From NCBI RefSeq assembly GCF_003574485.1, contig NZ_QLIT01000202.1:1-33971 (forward strand): a DNA stretch of 33,971 bases. The letters run 5' to 3'. Within the stretch, counting starts at the first letter, position 1; every line of letters starts with the position of its first letter. This DNA comes from Facilibium subflavum (GTDB lineage: Bacteria; Pseudomonadota; Gammaproteobacteria; Francisellales; Francisellaceae). Below are positions 1 through 6,445 of this stretch, piece by piece. Below the pieces are notes generated by a model that was given only the letters and a program-made list of their open reading frames with translations, ran no database searches and was not told the DNA's origin. The position numbers and the translations under genes are program-made.

Positions 1-736
1 TAGATGCGTTTACCCTGATAAAAATTTCTCTTGCTTTATCAGTTAAATAAGTCCAGGCAATCACAAGATCGCAAGCCGGATCACCAACAGCCATACCACC
101 AAAATCAATCACACCTGATAATTGATTATCTTTAATGAGTATATTGCCTGCTGCAAAATCACCATGGATCCAAACTGGCTTTTCTTGCCAAGAGGTTGCA
201 CAAGCTTTCTCCCATAAAGCGATTGCAGCTTTAGAATCAATAACATTTGCTAAATTTGCAATTTGCTCACGGGCACCTTTATCATAAACGCTTATATGAC
301 ACCCACGCCAGAAGTTATGCTGGCCAGGCTTTGGGCCTTTTACATCTTTAATCGCTTGAAGTTCTTTCAAAAAAGTTGCTAATTGAAAAGCAATATTTTC
401 TAATGCTTTATCATCAAGCTGTGTAAGGTTGGCACTTCTGCCTTCAAGCCATTTATAAATTGAAAACAGATAAGGGTAATCATCAGATGGTTTTCCCATT
501 TTAATCGGTGCAGGAATTGGGATGCTTACATATTTTGCCAGTTGTGGCAGTAATTCTTGCTCTTTAGGCACCTTTAAAGCATAGCTTTTTGCTGTTGGCA
601 TACGAATTAACATATCATCGCCAAGTCGGTATGTTCTATTATCATGACCTTGTTGCTCAACTTCAGTTACAGTTAAGCCTGTGTATTCAGGAAATTGAGT
701 GGCTATTAGTTTTTTTGCGAGTTCAACTGTAATCAT
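1..736 (-). CDS. APH-family phosphotransferase, partial (C-terminus beyond left edge)
   Basis: The reading frame opens with ATG at 736 and is still open at the left edge, giving 245 residues. It has the core of the aminoglycoside/choline kinase-like (APH) fold: a catalytic loop HGDFAAGN (H191, D193, N198) and a metal-binding IDFGG (D211, G213), followed by the GDPACDL segment common in antibiotic phosphotransferases. The family transfers the ATP gamma-phosphate to hydroxyls of aminoglycosides, macrolides or other small metabolites, and the substrate cannot be read from this sequence. An AAGG lies 7 nt before the ATG. It sits 95 bp downstream of the GNAT-kinase fusion gene on the same strand, so it may be the last gene of that accessory transcript or have its own promoter. 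Kinase fold is secure; an antibiotic target is only a guess. Confidence 0.85.
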   Translation of the reverse strand, partial: MITVELAKKLIATQFPEYTGLTVTEVEQQGHDNRTYRLGDDMLIRMPTAKSYALKVPKEQELLPQLAKYVSIPIPAPIKMGKPSDDYPYLFSIYKWLEGRSANLTQLDDKALENIAFQLATFLKELQAIKDVKGPKPGQHNFWRGCHISVYDKGAREQIANLANVIDSKAAIALWEKACATSWQEKPVWIHGDFAAGNILIKDNQLSGVIDFGGMAVGDPACDLVIAWTYLTDKAREIFIRVNAS

Positions 737-831
737 GGTAAAACCTTATTAATTAATTTTTGAGCAATATGCATTTGAAAAGTTCGTAACAGCAGTCTGT
801 CAGTTGCTAATATTTTCATTGTTTTAACGCC

Positions 832-2424
832 CTATGTGTTATTTTTACATGTTGCCATAAATGTTTTCAATAAATCTGTGAGCTTCCAGTATTCATGCTT
901 GATTAGATTATCTATTCCACAAGCTCGTATAAATCGATCTTGATCGACTAAGCCATAAACAATGTTTACAATCTTTGATGTGGCAAGCGCATCCTCGAAA
1001 TCCCTATCAGATGTAAAGTAGGGTTGATAGTTGTTAAAGCAAGCAGCCTTGAGTCTATGATATAAATCATCTTCTTCAGATAAACCATGATGTTTTTTCA
1101 TTTGATATAAAAAATTTATCAAGGAGAAGAAGGGATGGGATATTACAATCTCGCCTAAGTCAATAATTGTTATTCTTTGATTTGTCTCATCAACCAGTGT
1201 ATTGTTATCATTAAAGTCAGGCTGGACAATGGTCTCAATGATTTGAAACTCTGCTAATTTCTTGCATAATTTGGAAACGGTAGAGGTCAGGTCACTGAGC
1301 TTTTTGATTTCGATTTCTGATAGGCTACAAGCCTTTAACAAATTTTTTTGCTGAATTAGCTGAGTGTATAAATCAGGCATTTTCTCTAAACGGTAGTCTG
1401 GAACGCCCATCCGAAGTAAGGTATTGACATGGTTAGCCATATCGTTTTGTAAGCAGGTAAATTGATCAATGGTTCTAAAGACTAACTCCTCACTAAAATT
1501 TTGGTTTAATGTTTCTCGTAACGTTTGACCTGCATTTTTCATTAAAAAGCAATTTAACTTTGAGTTTTCAGCAATAATCTGTGGCAGTGAAGCATTTGAA
1601 TTTTTTTCCAAAAATTGAATGAATTTTGCCTCTTTCGAGAACATTTCTGGTATTTTTTTTAGATAGAAAACTTCATTGCCAGTATTTATTTCGAAAACAT
1701 GGGACCATGGCGTTTTAGTGATAGCTTGACTCATTGCAAATGCTTTATTATCAGTTATTTTGAGAATATCTTTGGCCCAGTTAATTATGTGAAATCCTGA
1801 GGGTTTGCTTTTATCACTAGACCAAGAGTAATCTAGAGCAGGCAACTTTTTTATGTTATTAGTGGAATATATATAATGTTGAGCAAGATGCTTAGGTGTA
1901 CAATCAACTGAATCTCGATCTATGGTGCCCTCATTAGAAAAGTTTAACCTGATTGCAACTGCGCTGCTTTTTTTGTTTTCAATTTGCATTGAGATAACAA
2001 CTTTGTGAGCAGAAAGCACATCAAAGGCAAAACGAGTTAAAGCATTAGCATACTCCGTAACAAGCCCTTGGCCTTGATAGTCTACATCACACCAGTAGCC
2101 AATTTCATAAAGGCCATCATCGGGATCACTCCTATCATTATAACCGCTGGCTCCAATGATTCTTTTATCCTGTTTATGAATCACAACCATTGGAAAATCT
2201 TTAATACAACCTGACTCCCAAGAAAACATGCCTCTTTGAACAAAGGTTCGTGTCGCGTCAATACTGGGATCTTTTGCCCAAGGCTGCCACTTTTGTAGTA
2301 TTTCCAAAGAATTATTGATTGCTTTATTTATTTCAATTTCATCGCCGAGCCGCACCGGCCTTATGATTAGTCGCGGTGTTTCTATTTGCTTTAGTGTATA
2401 GATTGATTTTGTTTTTTCAGTCAT
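832..2424 (-). CDS. Two-domain protein: GNAT acetyltransferase fused to APH-like kinase
   Basis: The protein has 530 residues. Residues about 14-185 form a RimJ/RimL-type GNAT domain: an ETPRLIIRP start, an acidic YEIGYW strand and the acetyl-CoA pyrophosphate loop YQGQGLVTEYAN at 116-127. Residues about 215-525 form an APH-type kinase domain: a candidate ATP lysine at K256/K257, a catalytic loop QPDFNDNN (D403, N408) and IDLGE (D422, G424). The usual catalytic-loop His is Gln at 401. The layout resembles the bifunctional AAC(6')-APH(2'') enzyme, though with a RimJ-like rather than AAC(6')-like N-terminal domain. No strong Shine-Dalgarno sequence precedes the ATG at 2424. The gene lies 67 bp downstream of another GNAT gene, the gap being partly a gene remnant. 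Domain calls are secure; the substrate is unknown. Confidence 0.85.
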   Translation of the reverse strand: MTEKTKSIYTLKQIETPRLIIRPVRLGDEIEINKAINNSLEILQKWQPWAKDPSIDATRTFVQRGMFSWESGCIKDFPMVVIHKQDKRIIGASGYNDRSDPDDGLYEIGYWCDVDYQGQGLVTEYANALTRFAFDVLSAHKVVISMQIENKKSSAVAIRLNFSNEGTIDRDSVDCTPKHLAQHYIYSTNNIKKLPALDYSWSSDKSKPSGFHIINWAKDILKITDNKAFAMSQAITKTPWSHVFEINTGNEVFYLKKIPEMFSKEAKFIQFLEKNSNASLPQIIAENSKLNCFLMKNAGQTLRETLNQNFSEELVFRTIDQFTCLQNDMANHVNTLLRMGVPDYRLEKMPDLYTQLIQQKNLLKACSLSEIEIKKLSDLTSTVSKLCKKLAEFQIIETIVQPDFNDNNTLVDETNQRITIIDLGEIVISHPFFSLINFLYQMKKHHGLSEEDDLYHRLKAACFNNYQPYFTSDRDFEDALATSKIVNIVYGLVDQDRFIRACGIDNLIKHEYWKLTDLLKTFMATCKNNT

Positions 2425-2441
2425 TAAAAATGATATCCAGT

Positions 2442-2479
2442 TTACAATTTCTTGATTAATAAGTAGTGCGGCTTACCAC
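2442..2479 (-). pseudogene. Remnant C-terminus of a lost GNAT paralogue
   Basis: Read on the minus strand this short stretch encodes GKPHYLLIKKL followed by TAA at 2444-2442. It closely matches the C-terminal GKPHHLLINK of the adjacent GNAT gene. No start codon or upstream coding sequence accompanies it, so I read it as the tail of a second tandem copy left by deletion. A simple local duplication of 28 bp would look the same. Confidence 0.5.
2452..2479. repeat. 28-bp direct repeat, copy 1
   Basis: It is identical to 2511-2538 at 27 of 28 positions; the one difference is A versus G at the fourteenth base. The start-to-start distance is 59 bp. This copy lies between the two genes, and the other copy lies inside the 3' end of the GNAT gene ending at 2492. 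Confidence 0.9.
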
Positions 2480-2491
2480 ACAGAAGGGCAG

Positions 2492-3055
2492 TCAAACGTC
2501 AAAAACCTTGTTGATTAATAAGTGGTGCGGCTTACCACTGCCACTGCAATCACCACCCATGACGAAATCAGCAACGTGTTTAAAACCCGCCTTTTCATAT
2601 ACGCGTTTTGCGCGTGGGTTATCGCTTGCTGGGTCAATCAAAAATATATCTGCCTTTTCATCAAATGAATCTCTGAAAAAATCAATAAATTCAATTAAAG
2701 TTTTAGCACCATACCCTTTGCCGATATACTTCGTATTGCCAATCATGTAATCTAAGCCGTAAGTATGGCCTGTTTTAGATAAGTGTACTAATTTCAGGTT
2801 GCCAATATTATCTTGTATGGTTTCTTGGATTGTCATCAGCATGGCGTACGGCTTACCAGAATCTAGTGCAATCCAATAAATATATTTACCATCACAGTAA
2901 TCTGATGGCTCTTTTCTACCACCCATAAAGTTTAAAATGTCATCTTTATGTCCTTGAGTATTATCCCAGAATTCCTGCACATGAGGCTCTGCTAACCATG
3001 AAAAAATTATTTCTTTATATGCAGTACTTGCTTTTTCAAAAGTAATCTTATTCAT
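2492..3055 (-). CDS. GNAT acetyltransferase, AAC(6')-like
   Basis: The protein has 187 residues from the ATG at 3055. It belongs to the GNAT group containing aminoglycoside 6'-N-acetyltransferases: an N-terminal WLAEPHVQEFWDN motif, an acetyl-CoA loop GNTKYIGKGYGAKTL, and the late DPASDNPRAKRVYEKAGF motif. The family moves an acetyl group from acetyl-CoA to an amine; aminoglycosides are one possible substrate. The frame extends upstream to 3136, but ATG 3055 has a GAGGA 5 nt before it and overlaps the upstream stop codon by 8 nt (ATGAATAA), so it is the likely start and is translationally coupled to the nuclease gene. The 3' end contains one copy of the 28-bp repeat. Confidence 0.85.
   Translation of the reverse strand: MNKITFEKASTAYKEIIFSWLAEPHVQEFWDNTQGHKDDILNFMGGRKEPSDYCDGKYIYWIALDSGKPYAMLMTIQETIQDNIGNLKLVHLSKTGHTYGLDYMIGNTKYIGKGYGAKTLIEFIDFFRDSFDEKADIFLIDPASDNPRAKRVYEKAGFKHVADFVMGGDCSGSGKPHHLLINKVFDV
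2511..2538. repeat. 28-bp direct repeat, copy 2
   Basis: This is the partner of 2452-2479. It encodes the GKPHHLLIN part of the GNAT C-terminus on the minus strand, which suggests that copy 1 was once coding as well. Confidence 0.9.
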
Positions 3056-4094
3056 CACTGTCCTCATCAGAGTTAATTCTTTTCGATAACTCAGATTCAA
3101 GCTCTTCAATCGTTGGTAGTGATGTTTTAATATCATCAGGTAATGAATCTTCTAGGCGATATTCAGCAAGTCCTATTGGTTTTGTCATATCACGCAATGC
3201 ATATTCTGCTAAAACACCCACCTTTGATCGACACAGAATTAAGCCAATAGATGGGTTATCACCAGAATGTTTTAATAAATCATCAACAGCAGATAAGTAA
3301 AAATTCATTTTGCCTGCGTATTCTGGTTTAAACTGACCAGACTTGAGTTCTATAACAACAAAAGAACGTAGTTTTATGTGGTAAAAAAGCATATCAATAT
3401 AGAAATCCTGATCTTCAACTTGCAAGTGATATTGCCTTCCTAGAAATGCAAATCCTTCACCTAGCTCTAAAAGAAATTGTTCTATGTGCTTTACTAAACC
3501 TTTTTCGACTTCTCGTTCTTGAGCTTTGTCTCCAAGACTTAAAAAATCAAATAAATATGGATTTTTCAGTGTAGATTGTGCTAGGTCTGATTGAGGTAAC
3601 GGTAATTTTTTATCAAAATTGGTAACGGCCGTGCCTTTCCTTTTATGTAATTTGGTTTCTATTTGCATTGACAGTACGTTTCTAGACCAGCCTTTTTCAA
3701 CTGTTTGATTTACATAGAAATTTATTTGCTCTTTATCTAGTCCTGAGTACATAAGGAGTACGATATGTCCCCAAGGGATTTGGTCAACAGCCTGTTGACC
3801 AATTTCAGTTTGGCTAAATTCCTCTGCAAATTTACGCATATATTTAAGGTTCTGGGGGCTAAATCCCTTCATATCTGGGAACTCTGCTCTTAAGTCTATT
3901 GATAGCTGATTAATAATCTTAGCTCCCCATCCTTCTTTTTCTTGCGACTGCAAAATAATATTGCCTATGTGATGATAAAGATTAATTAGCTCGTTGTTAA
4001 CTTTAACAGCAGCCCTATATCTTGATGCAGTTACACGCGTTTTAAGCTCTAGAAATAATTTGTTGTATTTTTGATCAATAATCATTTTTCCCAT
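3048..4094 (-). CDS. yhcG: YhcG/DUF1016-family PD-(D/E)XK nuclease
   Basis: The protein has 348 residues. Residues about 10-165 match the DUF1016 N-terminal helical domain, with markers SRYRAAVKVNNELINLYHHIG and VDQIPWGHIVLLM. Residues about 175-330 are the nuclease domain, with D234 in FYIDMLFYH and E249-L-K251 in FVVIELKSG forming the PD-(D/E)XK core. YhcG proteins are predicted nucleases often found near restriction-modification genes. Here there is no hsdM, hsdR or hsdS; the neighbours are acetyltransferases. The ATG at 4094 shares its A with the upstream TAA (TAATG), giving tight coupling. A second in-frame ATG lies at 4085. Family assignment is firm; the cellular role is unclear. Confidence 0.9.
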   Translation of the reverse strand: MGKMIIDQKYNKLFLELKTRVTASRYRAAVKVNNELINLYHHIGNIILQSQEKEGWGAKIINQLSIDLRAEFPDMKGFSPQNLKYMRKFAEEFSQTEIGQQAVDQIPWGHIVLLMYSGLDKEQINFYVNQTVEKGWSRNVLSMQIETKLHKRKGTAVTNFDKKLPLPQSDLAQSTLKNPYLFDFLSLGDKAQEREVEKGLVKHIEQFLLELGEGFAFLGRQYHLQVEDQDFYIDMLFYHIKLRSFVVIELKSGQFKPEYAGKMNFYLSAVDDLLKHSGDNPSIGLILCRSKVGVLAEYALRDMTKPIGLAEYRLEDSLPDDIKTSLPTIEELESELSKRINSDEDSDE

Positions 4095-4561
4095 TATTTT
4101 TGCTCCAAATATAATTTCACACCTTCGTGGCTGGCTTTAAATCCCAGCTTTTCGTAAAATCGAAGAGCATCTGTGCGTTCTTTATTGGTGGTTAATTGAA
4201 GAATTGTGGCGCCATGATCGAAGCCCCAATTAATGACAACTTCAATCATCTGCTGCCCTAAATTCTGACCTCTAATGCTTGAATTGACTCTAACGGCTTC
4301 TATCTGCAAACACGTGGATCCTAAAAAGGTCAGTGAAGGCATTAAGGTTAAAGGGCATGTTCCTATTACTTCTCCATCATTCTCAAGAACCATGAGATAT
4401 TGATTTGAATCACTGTCAATTTTAGCAAATGCATCAAGGTATTCTTGCGCCACTTCGCTACCCGCTTGCTCACGCGTACAACCTAATTTGTCATCAGCGA
4501 GTAGCTTTATAATTTGACTAAAATCGCCGATTTGCGCTTTTCTGTGTGTAACATTATTCAT
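4094..4561 (-). CDS. GNAT-family N-acetyltransferase
   Basis: This is a single-domain GNAT of 155 residues. It has IEAVRVNSSIRGQNLGQQMIE (strand 4 plus the acetyl-CoA pyrophosphate loop, RGQNLG) and the C-terminal RTDALRFYEKLGF. It differs from its AAC(6')-like neighbours and resembles the general small-molecule or peptide GNAT type, so the acceptor cannot be predicted. The start overlaps the stop of the upstream gene by 4 nt (ATGA at 4561-4558), and the stop overlaps the next start by one base, placing it inside a coupled series. No toxin-type context (a DUF1778 antitoxin) is visible. Confidence 0.85.
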   Translation of the reverse strand: MNNVTHRKAQIGDFSQIIKLLADDKLGCTREQAGSEVAQEYLDAFAKIDSDSNQYLMVLENDGEVIGTCPLTLMPSLTFLGSTCLQIEAVRVNSSIRGQNLGQQMIEVVINWGFDHGATILQLTTNKERTDALRFYEKLGFKASHEGVKLYLEQK

Positions 4562-5487
4562 CTTATTATACCGCCAATGTTAATTTCGAAATCTCTCTCA
4601 AAAAAATCAATCAAATGCTTTGCATATTGACGTAAATTTTTTGTATCATTTGTTATTAATAATTTATGAACGGAACCAGCTCTTGTGGCTCTACTATTTA
4701 TAAAAAACTCATTAAGTTCAGGAGTTATGCAGTACTGCTCATATTGGATTGGTTTTATTTCCTCTTGATTCTTCAAGTTAAATTTACTTCTTACTAAGGA
4801 TTCAAAAACACTCCGCAATTGAATTGAAGCATCAATTCTTAGATCATGATTAATATAGTAAATGCTTTTCCAAAGATTGGATAAAATATAGAATGGCTGT
4901 AAATTATATTGGCAATTTTCATCTTTAATTTGCAGTATGGAATCGAAATTCTTAATTGCTTGTTTAGCAAATTTTAAATCAGATATACAACATGGTTCTT
5001 TTTGAGACATTGATTCGCATGCTATTTCATATGCTTTGCTCGAAAAAGAAGCTCCACTATTGATGTAATCATCAAATGGCATTAAGATCTTGTCGACAGT
5101 ATTTGGAATCATAAATTGATCAATGTCATTGGTTATTTCTGCTCTTTTTAAATGATTTGAATAAGTAACATTTTGCTGTGCTTTTCTTTGTTCATTATAG
5201 ATAAGTGCATTGATTGCATTGATAACTTCTTTTTGAAGGCTGATTGCTATACTTTTCTCTGCTTTTTCAAAATCGTTAAGCTCGTTAAGATTTAATATTG
5301 GACACATATATCCCAACTCGCAATCTGAAAAATCAAGAAAATAATAAAAATTATTAAAAAAGGATATTTTGATGCCGTAGTGCAAGGTACACTCGAACAT
5401 GATCTTATGACGCTTTTGAGAAGAGTCACAAAGAATATTGCGCAAATCAAAAAAGGCTATTAATCCATTAATAGAGAAATAGCTCAT
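4558..5487 (-). CDS. Unrecognised A+T-rich protein with HEPN-like C-terminal motif
   Basis: I do not recognise the family of this 309-residue protein. The N-terminal 65 residues are hydrophobic and beta-rich without a clear signal peptide. The middle (70-190) and C-terminal (195-300) parts look helical. Near the C-terminus, helix LRSVFESLVRSKFN (224-237) is followed by SRATRAGSVH, with R269-x4-H274, and another helix ending DFFERDFE. That order resembles HEPN ribonuclease folds (R-x4-6-H), but this is inference from a short motif. Hand counts of three 60-nt stretches (from 4621, 4861 and 4921) gave 25-27% G+C against 42% at 9481, hinting at foreign origin. Both ends overlap neighbours by 4 nt (ATGA). 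Confidence 0.75.
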   Translation of the reverse strand: MSYFSINGLIAFFDLRNILCDSSQKRHKIMFECTLHYGIKISFFNNFYYFLDFSDCELGYMCPILNLNELNDFEKAEKSIAISLQKEVINAINALIYNEQRKAQQNVTYSNHLKRAEITNDIDQFMIPNTVDKILMPFDDYINSGASFSSKAYEIACESMSQKEPCCISDLKFAKQAIKNFDSILQIKDENCQYNLQPFYILSNLWKSIYYINHDLRIDASIQLRSVFESLVRSKFNLKNQEEIKPIQYEQYCITPELNEFFINSRATRAGSVHKLLITNDTKNLRQYAKHLIDFFERDFEINIGGIIR

Positions 5488-6353
5488 TTTCCCCCTCCAT
5501 CGATTATGGTTCCTTGGTGAAATACCATTTGCAGGCGACCATCAATTGATATCCAAATTGAAGAGCGCAATACTTCAATGCCACTTTCTAGCGTTCTAAA
5601 ATTTATAAGATACGTAGTATCTCCTAGTGATTTTACCTCAAAATATTTTGCATTTAATTCTTTTGGTTCTTCGTTTGGTAACCTGCTCAGGATATCTTGT
5701 TTATTATAAACCAAACCAGATTTGCCAAACTCTTTAAAATCATCAGCCAATAACTCATCTAAAGTATTAATGGATTTTCGTGTGGCAGAGACAAGAAGCT
5801 TCTTTTCTAACAATTCTATTTCGTTAAAATCATTTCTAGGCTTAACCATCAGAATTACAGATTCACTAGTTTGATCATCAAAAGGTTTAAAGCCCGCATT
5901 CTCATAAGTTTTTCTTGCAGCCAAATTGCTGCTGTTAGGATCAACCAAGGCGTAATCAAACTCTGTAAACACATGACTTTCTAAAAATAATCCTAAGGAC
6001 TTGGATCCAATGCCTTTACCAAGGTAATTTTCATCGCCAATAAACATATCTATTGCTGCAAGTGACTTTGGCAAGTTATTTAATTGCTCGCTATCTCTTG
6101 AGAAATCATACGCATTATAATACTGGATATAGCCTATAGGTTGTTTGTCATATTCAATTATAAAAGCATGTATTGGTTTGATTTCATTGCCAATCTGTTT
6201 GTAGCCATCAACATAGCTTGTGTATTTTTCTTTAACGCGTTTTAAAGTGTAATTCGTCTCATTATCCCACCATTTTTTTACATGGGGTGTCTGTAACCAG
6301 GAAAGTAAAATGGTGAAATCTGAATGAGAAAGTGGTTTAAAACTTATTGTCAT
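5484..6353 (-). CDS. AAC(6')-like GNAT fused to NTF2-like (DUF4440) domain
   Basis: The protein has 289 residues. Residues about 1-170 match the AAC(6')-Ib-like GNAT group: LLSWLQTPHVKKWWDN, PIGYIQYYNAYD, MFIGDENYLGKGIGSK and DPNSSNLAARKTYENAGF. Residues about 178-289 look like a DUF4440/SnoaL-type NTF2 fold, with LLADDFKEFGKSG, a SIWISIDGRLQMVFHQG strand pair and a terminal TIIDGGGK. The frame can begin at GTG 6359, but ATG 6353 is the likelier start. It is the first gene of the coupled accessory series; no good sigma-70 promoter is seen in the 92 bp before it, so read-through from metIQ is possible. Aminoglycoside modification is plausible for the first domain and untested. Confidence 0.85.
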   Translation of the reverse strand: MTISFKPLSHSDFTILLSWLQTPHVKKWWDNETNYTLKRVKEKYTSYVDGYKQIGNEIKPIHAFIIEYDKQPIGYIQYYNAYDFSRDSEQLNNLPKSLAAIDMFIGDENYLGKGIGSKSLGLFLESHVFTEFDYALVDPNSSNLAARKTYENAGFKPFDDQTSESVILMVKPRNDFNEIELLEKKLLVSATRKSINTLDELLADDFKEFGKSGLVYNKQDILSRLPNEEPKELNAKYFEVKSLGDTTYLINFRTLESGIEVLRSSIWISIDGRLQMVFHQGTIIDGGGK

Positions 6354-6445
6354 AATCACTCATAATATCTATCGCTTTTAAGAACATCATGTCATTGTTA
6401 ATCATTATCTGTGATACGACAAGCAAATAGACAGTTATTTTTGTT

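Noticed and set aside
3056-3136. N-terminal extension of the GNAT gene ending at 2492
   Set aside because: The extra 27 codons overlap the nuclease gene, and ATG 3055 has a strong GAGGA and an 8-nt overlap with the nuclease stop.
1-6359. Integron-like gene cassette array
   Set aside because: Resistance-type genes in one direction suggest cassettes, but adjacent genes overlap by a few bases and I see no attC-like palindromes or integrase gene.
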